Source of the DNA: Bemisia tabaci
Lineage: Eukaryota; Arthropoda; Insecta; Hemiptera; Aleyrodidae
NCBI RefSeq assembly: GCF_918797505.1
Contig: NC_092794.1
Location: forward strand, 76,979,345-77,043,344
Direction of reading: 5' to 3'
DNA: 64,000 bases
Shown here piece by piece: positions 44,207 through 56,238 of the stretch. Position numbers and translations under genes: made by a program. The notes beneath the pieces were generated by a model that was not told the DNA's origin, did no database searches, and saw only the letters and a program-made list of their open reading frames with translations. Numbering within the stretch: position 1 is the first letter of the stretch; each line of letters begins with the position of its first letter.

Positions 44207-44545
44207 AAAACCTCGGGCTTAAAATAGTATTCACTTGTTCACGCTGAAATCTTTTCAATGAACAGAATCTAGCAAACGTAAAGATAGTACAGATTTTCTG
44301 TTGTGTCAAACTCAGAAAACTTAGAGCTTAAAGTAGTATCACCTGTTCGCTCTGAAATTTTCTCAGTGAAGAGAATCTAGCAAACGTAATAATAGTGTAG
44401 ATTTTCTGTGGTGACAAACTCAGAAAACCCCGAGCTAAAAATATAGTATTAGTTGTTCGCTCTGAAATCTTCTCAGTGAACAGAATCTAACAAACGTAAA
44501 GATAGTTTAGATTCCCTTTTCTGACCGACTCGGAAGACTTTGAGT
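44207..44545 (+). repeat. 108-bp tandem repeat upstream of the DNA polymerase remnant
   Basis: Units start GAAAAC at 44207 (GAAAACCTCGG), 44315 and 44423, with a partial one at 44533. Each contains CTGTTCRCTCTGAAATYTTCTC, here split by small changes, and AGAATCTARCAAACGTAA. The position just 5' of the polymerase frame suggests a promoter or replication-control region. Confidence 0.75.
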
Positions 44546-44629
44546 TTAAAATTGTATTTTTATCATGGCTGCTCAGAACAAGCACAACAGAATGTTGAAA
44601 CTTTCATCAAATGTGATATTTTTGATTAA

Positions 44630-47600
44630 TTTCATGAACAAGGTGAAAAGCACGAACACTGCACGGAACAAATTAAGAAAGAGGAAGGTATCAACGATGA
44701 AACGTATACTAAACAGGAGCACAACGCGCTCATCCATTGCGATCTTTGTGATGAGTTTTATGCGGAGGGAGAGAATCATGAGCAATCTCCCGAACACATT
44801 GAGAAGATGTCTACCATGAAGGACATCTCATCACCTGCCGATGACAACAACGACGAGAATCAAGAATATTGTGACACGTGCAAGGTCTCATACCATAAAA
44901 GAGAAAAACATGAAGAATCTGCAAGTCACATAAGAAATTTGTTTGAGACTAAAGTACCGATAGTTCAAGTCGAGACTGCTTGTCAAAGCAGGTTGAAAAC
45001 ATTTTTCATCACGAACCTCCAACCGGAGATTCTCATCATCGATGACTACCTACTAACAGCTAAAGACCTCGTGATTGGAAAAATTAAAGAAGAACTCACC
45101 GAGGAGGCATTGAAGGTAAATATACTAGTTTACGCCGAGTACGAGAAAGCTGACGATAAGGACAAGGAAGGAATGCAGTTGAAAAAATTTAAGACTAAAA
45201 ACGAAGCTATTTTCGCGTCAACGGATCTGGACGAGTATTATGAAAAGTTCAGGGCCAAGATCAATAAAGAGTCGTTCGATTTTCACATGAACGGATCCGG
45301 GTGGGTGCTGAAGAAGATACAGGGTATGGAGCTACGTGTCAACTGCTATTACGCTTTACATCGAGGAGGAACGTACGTTAAGCTTCCGTTTCGAACGAAC
45401 AATGTTGTCAATGTAAATAACGGTGAATATAACGATTGTTTCTTCTTCGCAATGTTGGCAAAGTTCGTCCCGAAGGAAGAGAAGCATAAATATGATCCGG
45501 CTAAGTATTGGTATATACTCAATCATTACGATTTCTCGGACGTTCGATCCCCCACTAGTATAGACGACATTGTCAAATTCGAGAAAAGGAACGACGTATC
45601 GGTTTCGGTATTTGGGCTCCGTGAGAGTTTGGCGTCCAACAAGAAAAAGTATACAGTTTACCCAATTAAAGATGCCGACCCGGAAAGAGAGGACCACACC
45701 GACCTACTATGTCTCTCAACCCCCGTACCTTTAAGTTACCATTCTTGTTGGATCAGGAACTTTGAACAACTTGTACGAAAACAGTTGACAAAACATCAAC
45801 ATCCTATCTACATCTGCAAGAAATGCTTTACGCACAAGTATTCGATGGAGCAATTGAGTCAACATAAAGTTCTTTGCTCTTTGGTAAGCAAAGACGCATT
45901 CCTAACTTCATTTCCCGACGAGCGATACCTCAAATTCGAAAATCTTCATAAGGAAATAAAACATAATTATGTAATTTATGCAGACTTTGGAGCCTACTTA
46001 GAACAAATTCATGGTGACTCGGAGCATCCAGCGTCTGCGTATAGGCGACACATCTCAAATTCTTACGCTTACCTCCTCGTCACGGACGATCCCGAATTTA
46101 AAATGTCGGAACCAAAACTGTACTGTGGTGAGGAGGCACATATCAAATTTCTGGACGATATAATCACTCTGGTAGGAAGAATCAGTAGGAGTTACAATGG
46201 CAAAGAGGGAAAAATAATCATGACACATGAAGACCGAGCCTTATTTGAAGCGGAAAATAGGTGTGGACATTGTGAGGTGCATTTCTCACACCCAGGTATC
46301 GTAAACGTAAGTTATGACCATCAAAAGAGAGCGGGAGAGAAAACAGGTTCCAATTGTCGAAGAGCCTTATGTGCAAATTGCAATCTTATTTTCCGACATG
46401 AAAAATGTGTTAGACTCGTCCTGCACAATGGTAGTAGGTATGATTTCCACGAGGTAGTGCTGGCTCTGAACAAGTATCCTCATCGCGTCGAAATGATACC
46501 ACACACGGAGGAAAATTACATCAGCATGACGGTCCATCTGGGAAACAGGTTTTCGATCAAGTTCATCGACTCGTTCCGCTTCCTCCCCGCGTCGTTTGAT
46601 AAACTGGTTCAGACAATCCCGCGCAAATCTTTCGTTCGCACGAGGAAGCTTACTCGTACAGACAATAAGTTCGATATGGTTTGTCGGAAAGCTTCGTTCC
46701 CGTACGATTATGTTGACAATCCAGCCAAGCAGAACGAGACGCGTCCACCACCGCGAGAGGCTTTCTTCAACACCCTGACTCAAACGCACATCTCCGAAGA
46801 GTAATACCAACGGTTTTTCCAAGTTTGGCAAACTTTCAATTTCCGTAATCTCGGCGAGTATTCAGATTTCTACTTGTGACTCGACGTGTGCCTCCTCAGC
46901 GATGTGTTCGAGGAGTTCCAACTCTTTGGAATGAAAAACTATGGTTTAGATTGTGCCAACTACTTAACGCTCCCCGGTTTCGCTTTCGACGCCCTCTTAA
47001 AAATAACTAAAGCGAAAATCCAACTCTTCAATGATATGGATATGGTATACATGATTATGAACTCGATCCGAGGCGGGATAACACAGGTGGTAAAACGGCA
47101 CGGCACGCTCTCGCAAACAATCCTATGATACCGGATCAATTTGATCCTAAAATACCCCTGAGCTCTATACAATACTCAGATGTGACGGCACTGTACGCCC
47201 ATACCATGAGCAAGCATCTACCTTACGATAACTACACTTGGGTCCCGGAAGGAGGAGAGTTGGTAACTATGGCGAAAACTATTATCAACCATCCCGACGA
47301 CGCTCCTTCCGGGTATATACTGGATGTAGATATTGAATATCCAGACACCTCCACGACCTGCACAATGACCTTCTGTTCTTGTACAAGAACGAAATACCAC
47401 CATCGGGAGCGGGGAAATCAACGAAACTATTGACGACTCTAACTAATAAATCAGGCTCCTTTCTTGGCACCCTTCATCGAACTGAACGCCCGGTTGAGAG
47501 GGGAGGCTACGAATCCGTTCCACCAAACGCTCATGAAACTATGCAGCAACGCTTGCTACCGAAAATTTATCGAGAACCCGTTGAAGCGAAAGAGTATTAA

Positions 47601-48200
47601 ATTGGGTACAAACAGCAGACAGATATTGAAAGCCATATCACGGGTCGATTTCATAGATCGCACAATTTTCGACGAAGAGTCGGTAGCAATCCATTTACGG
47701 AGAACAGAGGTCGTCATAGATAGGCCAATGATAGTTGGTTTTTCAATCTTAGATCTGAGTAATGTGCACATGTATCAATTCCACTATAATCACATGCTTA
47801 AGAAGTACGATCCCGACCAAGTTCAACTTCTCTATATGGATACGGACTCGTTCATTTACGAGTTGACTACACCGATCATCTACAATGATATGATGTCAGA
47901 CCTACACATGTACGACACCTCCAACTTCCCAGAAGGACATAAATGTCATAGCGCGACGAACCGAAAAGTAATGGGAACTTTTAAAGATGAAACGGGGGGA
48001 ATACCCATTGCTGAGTTTGTCGCGCTGTGACCAAAGATGTATGCGTACCGCTTCGCCGGCAATCAAATAGAAAAACGAGCAAAGGGAGTGTCATCCGGGG
48101 CTTTAAGATCAATAAACTTTGACAACTTTCTCACCATATTGCAAGATCCCGAATCTAAGATGCCAATTTTTCCGATAACAATGAAAATCTCTTCGATCTA
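44630..48200 (+). pseudogene. Protein-primed type B DNA polymerase of a Polinton- or virus-like element (decayed)
   Basis: The longest open piece, 44630-46801, has no ATG before 44807. It begins with Cys/His finger-like repeats, then a long N-terminal region, a CKKC...H...C finger (about 45810-45890) and the exonuclease region. Exo I reads YADFG: Asp is kept but the usual Glu is Gly. HNGSRYDFHEVV and RFSIKFIDSFRFL follow. After stops at 46802 and 46877, the frame continues at 46886-47128, 47125-47433 (motif A region YSDVTALYAHTMS), and 47464-48030 (motif B region LCSNACYRKF, motif C YMDTDS). A last stretch ends at about 48200. At least three nonsense changes and two frameshifts make it dead. 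In life such enzymes replicate linear DNA from a terminal protein. Polinton/Maverick is the best fit; a bidnavirus- or adintovirus-like relative cannot be excluded. No integrase, protease, ATPase or capsid gene is seen nearby. Confidence 0.8.
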
Positions 48201-48439
48201 AGAGGACTTGACAGAGTGTCGCTGTCAGTAGCGGCAGCACCGCCTTACGGCGGAAACGTAGACCCGTGGAGGAGTGGAGTAATTTATCGAGCTCCCTAAC
48301 TATCTATTGCCTCTGATGCCATCAATAGCATTAGAACAAAACAGTTACAAGAATTACTGACAAGGACATACTGTCAATACTTCACTTTCTAGATCTGTTC
48401 AAATTATTCAATGAGTTTGAACTCGGTTGTCAAAGGGGG

Positions 48440-48830
48440 TGGAGATGAGGATACTGAACGGGCTATAGTATATCCTATTTTGTATCTAAAACACAATCTG
48501 ATCAAATTGATAGAGACATACGCATTGCAGGCTGCTGTTGTCAGCGTGCACGCAGACGTTGACACCTTCGAAGTCGCATCACTATACACTGTACGCCGGA
48601 ACGGCCTGTCACCGGCGAATTATACCAGTTTTCTGGAAGAGCTGGGTCTCACTTATTTAGCTGAGGGTGACTGCAACGCCAAGAATTCTAAATGGGGAGC
48701 CAGGATCACGAAGCCGAAGGGAGAATTCCTACTCGAGGCCGTAAACAAAGCAGGGGAAACTATATTACACCCGGCAAACATACAGACTACTCTACTGTCC
48801 CAGGATATCAACCTGACAAAATAGATTTCT
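48440..48830 (+). pseudogene. Jockey-type LINE endonuclease fragment
   Basis: The frame contains VASLYTVRRNGLSPANYTSF and GDCNAKNSKWGARITKPKG, the region around the catalytic GD(F)NA motif of jockey-clade endonucleases, then DINLTK near a stop. The 5' end is truncated inside the domain and a frame change precedes the IDFFVF-like end. It is the first piece of the LINE remnant that continues at 49000-50730. Confidence 0.65.
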
Positions 48831-48999
48831 TTGTTTTTTAAAATTTAAACATTATACCTAGCCAGAACTCCATGATACCATCTCCATGAAAAAACTACAA
48901 AGTCACGTAAAAATTTTAATGCCCATTTTTACCGATCCAATTCTAGCAGAACGTCCCCCAACCATCTGCACCAGACGGACGAAGTGGGGAAAATTCCGT

Positions 49000-50735
49000 T
49001 TCCACTTAGAATAACGTATTGTTAACAACGTTCCAGTTGCCACTCCTGCGGATATTGACAAAGAAGCGGAACTTTTGGTGGAACAAATTCAACAGTGCAC
49101 CATAGAAAATCACCCCTGTCACTACTATTAGCACCAGATCCCGTGCTATCCCTAGCGATCTGCGCAAACTGATTCGATTCAAAATCAAATCAAATCGTGT
49201 CTCAAATTCCTTCGTTCTCCCAGAGGACAAAGCACAGTATAACCGATTAAACAAGGTAGTCAGAAAACGAATCGGCGAGTTTTTGAATCATAAATTTTAA
49301 AACTTCGTCAAATCTCTTTCACCCCATGCTGACGAAGTATATTCTTTTTGGACAGCTACGAAGTACTTCAAAAAACACAAACAGTCAGAATTGCCAGTTA
49401 GAAAAGCAGACAATTCCTGAGCGAAGACTGATTTGGAAAAAGCGGAACGGTTGGCGGATCACTTTTAGATGGCTTTTCAACCGCACAGTGAAACAAGTCC
49501 ACCTTCCTCTAACTCACAAGGCGGAAATTCCACCGGTGGATCCTTCTCAGACCCGCATACACCGGGGGGGGGGGGGGGATACCCATAGTAAACCCTCGAA
49601 AAAGAGGAAAATACCAGCGGTAAAGATTAAATCCATTTCTCCTTCTGAAATAATCCAAGAAATTAAGGACAAAATTCAAGCAAGAAAAGCATCCGGTTTT
49701 GACAGGATTTCTGGTCTCATTCTTTAGATCCGCCCAAATTGTGCAATAATGAAATCGTTCGTAATCTTTAACGCAGTAATCCGCTGCAAAATATTTCCGT
49801 ACAATATATGGGAAAAGGCAGAAATGGACTGCATTTTGCAATTTGGAACTATAAATTCTAGCTCGGTTTAAAAACGACATATGTGCCATTAGTTTCCCTA
49901 TGTACATAAGTGTTTATCCAGAAGAGTCAGAATTTATAGTTTCAAATTGCAAAATGCAGTCCAAGTCATCACCCTCCTGAAGCCAGATGAACCCCCTAGC
50001 GGTAGCTGCCTCTTATTGGCCAATTTCATTATTGCCGGTCATGGGGAAACTTTTTGGGAAGCTTTACATAACGTTTTTAAAGTTTGTGTGTTTACATAAC
50101 GTGCTTCAACGAAATTGTAAAAAAAAGAATAATTTAATAATTGACGCCCAATTTGGGTTCAGGGCTCAGCATTCTACGGTGGACCAACTACACTGCATAA
50201 CCAAATTCATAGAAGACGCCCTAGAACATGGAGAATACTGTGTGGCTGTTTTCCTTGATGTGGTAGGGCGTCCGATCTCTGGTACGAGCGTCTCGTCGAT
50301 AAGCTTTCCGTCCTGCTCCCATCTAATCAGGTGGAGCTCTTGTCGCCGTTTATTTCTGGGAGACAAATTTGTGTCAAATATGAAAATATAACATCAGGAT
50401 TTCGACCAATTTGAGGAAGAGTTCCGCAGGGTTCTTGTCGCCTCTTCTCGACGCTCTCTTTACCACAGACATCTGCCAGTCTTGGAGGATGGGAAAGTTG
50501 GGAGAGTATGCCGACGATATTCTTGTGATCGCCTCGTCCAGAAGTTACAGGAGGGCACGTCACACTGCTGAACAACACTTATATGGACGTATTTATACGA
50601 TAGGGAACGAAAGAGCCAAACGATTTTTAGTTTTTAACAGATCTAAAGTCACCATAGTCTACGTTACTCTGACATTTAAATATGACCCGGAAAAATTCGT
50701 TTCATATCGTGGGAACAGCGCCTGAAAAATTGCAA
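49000..50735 (+). pseudogene. Jockey-type LINE linker and reverse transcriptase (decayed)
   Basis: In changing frames: a linker (AQYNRLNKVVRKRIGEFLNH, about 49225-49290), EIIQEIKDKIQARKASGFD (49650-49710), then after an inserted MITE the PISLLPVMGKLFGKLY region, IIDAQFGFRAQHSTVDQLH (50140-50190), FLDV (motif A, with its surroundings broken), KYENITSGFRPI, and the catalytic GEYADDILVI (near 50501-50530). Stops and frameshifts are frequent. It ends at about 50735, just where foldback C begins, and the expected next segment appears at 55230. Confidence 0.7.
49825..49963. mobile_element. 139-bp MITE (TGGACT family), copy 2, nested in the LINE
   Basis: Same length and termini as 18076-18214 (TGGACTGCATTTTGC ... 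AGTCCA). It interrupts the jockey reverse transcriptase between the KAE and the ILLKP region, so it arrived after the LINE. Confidence 0.8.
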
Positions 50736-50804
50736 AATAGGGAATCTGTGATGACGAATAAAAGTAAAAGAAACTACCACTGTAGGTAAGTAATCCCGTT
50801 TGCT

Positions 50805-53800
50805 TTAGGTACTTAATGCGCTAACTTGGATTCTGAATGAAATCAAAAGGAACTATATCCACTTGATCGGAGCTTAGGGAAAACTTGGGGAGAGTTGTTC
50901 ACGGGGGGGGGGGTGGTACTTTTGGATGGGAAACTCAAATTCTTGGTAAAATTTTCAAAATTCGAAAATCCAAGATTGCGGACATGGCCTAAAATGCTAT
51001 CTCGGCTCCTGTTCGGTCAATCATCGTGGAACTTGGCATCGGAGGGTATTTTAGGACGGGCAACTCGAATTCCTGGCCAAAATCCGAAAATTCGAAAATC
51101 CAAGATGGCGGATGTGGCCTAAAATGTTATCTATGCATCCTAATTCTATCCCATTGAAACGAGCATCGCCGAAAAATCCAAGATGTCTTCTAGAGGATCT
51201 CTTGAGTGACGGTCACATATCGACCGTGCGTTTCCTCTGACGCGATCGATGTCTGTGCATGGTTAACGGGAAGTAAACAGAAGAACGAAGAAACCCATCG
51301 AAAAAAAATTCTCGAAAATCCTTGTCAGGTACTTTATTGGAATCGGAGCAGAATTTAGAGATTCGTGAGTATTTAGAGCGCGGTAGAGGGGACACATGGT
51401 TGAAAGTGTGACCGTCACTTAGGGGATCTCTCAGGACCCAAATTATGACTTCCTCGGAGACGCGAGTTTAAATAGGAGTTCAGAATACGCAACTCCGAAC
51501 TTGTTTTTCGGGGGTTAATATTGTCAAAAAAAATCGGAGAAAATTCCAGTGAACTATGCGCACTCGATACTTTAAAAAGTGAAATAAATTAAAATTTACT
51601 AAAAGAGCTCATTGTTAAAATTTTAAAATCCAAGATGGCGGATCTGGCCTTAAACAATACCTCAATGCCTGAATCGTTTTTGTGGAGTTCGATGTCCGGG
51701 GCCAAAAAATGACAACAGAAACGTGTAGATAATTGTTCTTTACGTGATAGTTAATATACAAAAAAAAAAAAAACAAGCAGTGAACTCCAAGATAATGTGT
51801 TAAAAGGCGCGTCATTGGCTCGTATATATTATACCTGATTAGTTTTGATTCACGGACATTTTAACATAGGTAATAAGCAAATGAAGGGAATTCACGATCC
51901 AATGCTGCAAGGTTAACCACGCACCTCGACGAGGTGTTGTTTTGTGAACGTAGAAAGCCATTCGAAAGAGTTTAAGTTTTTTGATCTGCCACAACAAAAA
52001 CTTATCAGATTCTTGAAGAACAGAATCTCCTGAGTAATTTAAGCCAAAAATGGAAAAAAAAGCGTCAAACTCCTGCAAATTAAAGTCGTTTAAAAGGTAT
52101 TTTGGGGCTTTAATATCCAAAATCACCGGGAGTGGACTCCGTTATATTCTGGAGAAGACACTGACTCGATATAAAAGACCGTTTTAGTGATAACGTCACA
52201 TTTCGAGACATATCGCAATTTTAGGCCTGGTGCCCTAACCGGGATTCGGTCGGTTCAATTTACATAGGATTTCCCCTAAGAGACGGAGAGTCAATTTTCA
52301 AACGCTAATTCGAGGTAATTTCAGACAGTTTCTGCCCGATTTTCTTGTGATTATGAGTTCTATACATCCTCAAATGCACGTTCCTATTTGGCGAATCCCC
52401 AAAATCGCATCGGATGAATTAGTTATACTCAATGTATCGAAGGAAGTCCCGAAAGTGAGGTTATGTTACCCCTTTGTTTACATTCTTATTTTGGGCTCTG
52501 TTCATCACTAATTTATGAAAAAAACAATTCTGCGCGTCTCTTGCGTTAGTTTTTCTCTTAGATTCTATCTATAATGACAAAACCTACACATCCGCAACTA
52601 ATTAGTTGAATATTGGACACAAATATTTGTTTTCTCCCTTACTAAAGTATAGCGCTTCATTGTTCCAGTCATAAATCACTCAGTTTCATTTCATATTATC
52701 CATAATTTTTCCTTCCAAACATTCCAATTCATAGGTAGTATTGTTTAAATCAATTCCAGTCGATACCGTCATAGAAGAGGTGACACTATGTTCCAGGTAT
52801 TAACTGTTAGCATACAATGACGCCGTGGAAAAGTTGTCTCCGTTTCATCCTATCGACGTCGATAAGATTTTGAGGGTACTTCATCGATAATAATAGACTT
52901 CTCGAACACTGACATTGACAGACACTTATTGGCATACGCTCAGTAAAGGTATATTAAGGTAATAGGCATTCATTAGAATCTTTTCATAACATCTAGGGAT
53001 AGGCAAGCATCCATAGCGGTGAGCGGGTTGTCCAACTACAGTTTTACTTATCCCCACATGATGTCCTTACACATGTAAACCGTCGCAATAATACGACCTA
53101 GAGAATTAAATAATGATCATGAACTCAGTAACGTATTTTCAATCTACCAATGCTTCGTCCTTTTTCATAAAAACGAAGAAAAAAAAAATTCTTCCAAGTC
53201 CTAGAGAAGAATGTAAACAAAGGGGTAACATAACCTAACTTTCGGGACATGCTTCGATACATTGAGTATAATTAATTTATCGATGCGATCTCGGGGATTC
53301 ACCAGATAGAAACGTATATTTGAGGATATATAGAACTCATAATCGCAAGAAAATCGGGCAGAAACTGTCTGAAACTACCCAGAATCAGTGTTTGAAAATT
53401 GACTTTCCGTCCCTTAGGGGAAATCCCATGTAAATCGAACCGACCGAATCCCGGTTATGGCACCAGGCCTAAAATCGTGATATATCTCGTGATGTGACGT
53501 AACACTAAAACGGTCTAATGCAGTCATTGTATTGAATGTGTCTTGATTTTGTTATTTTCAGCATTTTCCCATTCATTTGAAGTTAAAGCTCTTTTTATTG
53601 GGATGTATTTTTTTTCCATTCGAATAATTAAATAAGTTCAGCCATGTCTAATCCCTTATTCATGCGGGAATTGAAAGTAAGCAACCCACATTCCAGAAAT
53701 CAACCGATTTGTCGTAAGAAATCGTGGAAACTCGCCATACCAAATCGACATATCCGCTCACTGACTTAATAAATAAATTCCGTAGCAGGATGTGAAAATC

Positions 53801-54893
53801 AATATACCTCAGTTATTTTGGGTGCATTTATTTAATCGTGAAACAATAATAACTAATTTCAAATCCAAAAAATCATCAATTTTCCGCCGTATCGGATTTT
53901 TAAATTTTAACAATGAGATTGTTCAGTAAATTTTAATTTTTGCATTTTTTGAAGTATCGAGTACGCATAGTTCACTGGAATTTTCTCCAATTTTTTTAAA
54001 CAATATTAAACCACGAAAAACAAGTTAAAGTGCTCCTATTTAAACTCGCTTCTCCGAGGAAGTCATAAAAAGGGGCCTGGGAGATCCCCTAAGTGACGGT
54101 CACACTTTCGAGCACGTGTTCCCCTAGCGCGCTCTAAATACTCATGAATCTCTGGATACTGGTCCGACTCCAATGAGGTACCTGACAGTGATTTCAATGA
54201 AAATGGAATGAATCCGATGGGTTTGTTCGTTCGTCTGTTTACCCACCCTTAACCATGCGCAGACATCGATCGCGACAGAGGAAACGCGCGGTTGATAGGT
54301 ATGTGTCTGTCATTCAGGGGATCTCCCAGACGACATCTTGGATGTTTCGGCGATGCGCATTAAAATGAAGGAACTTAACACTTAGAATGGCTGACTAATG
54401 CAAACACTGCTTAACACTTTGAAATTGATTTAGGTTAGATTTACTTGGGCGCACACACTGCAAACTGCCACCTTAACTAATGTTAAACACTGCCCACATT
54501 TTACCGAATATTGTTGATTGAAGCGGTAGCCATGAAAAGATGACATCAAAATCGCATCTCACACGGTTTTCTTTACTCGAAAAATATGAACATTGGAGGT
54601 AAACCTCAAAATAATTAAAGTTTACGAAGGCGGAAATTTTCACATGTAATTCTTATAGGCAAGATGCAGCGGGAATGGAAATTGAGGTTAGGTATACTTG
54701 GGCTCTCTCTCTCACCCCCTTCCTCCGGCTTATAAAACCTGGCCCATGGCCCAAAATTTCGAGTTTCCCGTCTAAAAATACCTCCCGTTACTAAGTTTCC
54801 CAAATCTGCGCCGCGCGCGCGTCGATCAAGTGGATATAGTTCCTTTTGATCTATTCAGTATCCCGGATAGCGCATTAAATCAAAAGGACCTAG
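50805..54893. mobile_element. Giant foldback element C, arms about 1.65 kb, spacer about 0.7 kb
   Basis: ATCAAAAGGAACTATATCC at 50842 is mirrored near 54837. GTGACGGTCACA and GCGATCGATGTCTG (51207-51260) are mirrored at about 54090-54300. AATTTTAGGCCTGGTGCC through TTATGTTACCCCTTTG (52213-52475) is mirrored at 53215-53480. The spacer is about 52490-53210. The arms have diverged by substitutions and small indels. GGCGGACATGGCC modules like those of foldback B lie at about 50980-51125 and 51640. The element has no coding capacity. Confidence 0.75.
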
Positions 54894-55229
54894 GTGAAAA
54901 ATCCCTTATATGTCGCTTAACAGTCATTTTTCGGAACTTTGGTGACGCGTGTAATGAGAAACTCTTTTGCTTATAAACAAGGCACAGCAAACCAAAATCG
55001 GTCCATTAGAAAGGAAATAACGCCAATGGTTTATTCGAACTTGCTCCACTGAAAATTTTGAAAATGGCGTATAGCTCCGTTTAGCATAAATACGTCCAAA
55101 TAAAATCAATAAATGGACCAAAAGAGATAAAACCAAACTGAACGCGACGAAACCAACAGAAATAATTTTCACTAATCGTCCGTGCGTCCACACTCCACTC
55201 TCACTAGGAGATGATCAAATTCCACACGA

Positions 55230-56035
55230 CACATCCGCTTGATATTTCGGACCTCACCTGGATTCCAGACTCAGGTGGGGCACCCATATTAAGAAAAAAG
55301 TTGCTCAATTGCGACTGAAATTGTCCAATATGCAGTGGCTCGTCGGACGAAAGTCACGATTGCCTCTAAACATAAAGTTACTCCTCTACAAGTCAATGGT
55401 GAGGCCTGTTTGGAGTTATGGCTGCCAATCGTGGGGTTGTGCAGCCAAGTCAAATCTTGATAAAATATAAGTGATTCAGATGAAGATCTTCAGAAGCATT
55501 GCTAATGCTAGATGGTACGAGAGGAATGCAGGTATTCGCGTTAACCTCAACATAGACTCTGCGGAGGACTACATCACGAAGATACACACTGCATATAAAG
55601 ATCGTTTGCACCGGCATCCCAACCCTAAAGCACTTGCGCTCCTAGAATGGGACCGGTGCATTCGAAGGTTAAAATGTCGCAAGCCCCATGAGCTTTGAGT
55701 CAGGGGCTTTTCAAAATTTCCGTAAGAAGCTACACCCGACGTGCCTTCCCACGCTCCTGAGACGTGATCAGCGGTTTCTTGGGCTTCGGCCGTTCCCGGT
55801 CGCCCGATAACAACAGATTAAAAAAAGAGGCTTTTTTATTTTGTTATAATTTTGTTTTATTCTTCTCCTTGTTTTTGAAAAGGTAGTACATTTTCAAAGT
55901 TTAAATTTATTAATAATGTTAAGTTGTATTTTTAATAGTTAAGTTAAGCTTTTTAGAGACATTTAATATGTCCAAACGTGTATTTTGTACAGTTTATTAT
56001 GTGCGAAATAAAATAAAATAAAAAAAAAAATCAAT
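55230..56035 (+). pseudogene. Jockey-type LINE 3' part: end of ORF2, 3' UTR and (AATAAA)n tail
   Basis: From about 55240 the frame reads YFGPHLDSRLRWGTHIKKKV, then LNIKLLLYKSMVRPVWSYGC, SWGCAAKSNLDKI, a stop at 55467, and on to the natural-looking end near 55698 (residues like IHTAYKDRLHRHPNPKAL). This is the thumb and C-terminus of jockey ORF2. A 300-bp 3' UTR ends in AAATAAAATAAAATAAAAA at 56010-56030. It starts at the same point of the protein where the copy at 49000-50735 ends, so both are probably one LINE split by foldback C. Confidence 0.75.
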
Positions 56036-56238
56036 GAAAAAATCCATTTTGTACGAAAACATTTTTTGGAAAAATCTATTTTTTACTCCAATTAATCTTC
56101 TATTTCAAGGTTGTGGTCATTCATAAAACATGACCTAACAGCCAGGTGTGTTCATTAATTGTTTCAATTCCAAGACATACTTGTTGTCTTGCTGCAATAT
56201 TGGTGCATCAGTAGGTATTTGTTAATATTATTCGAATA

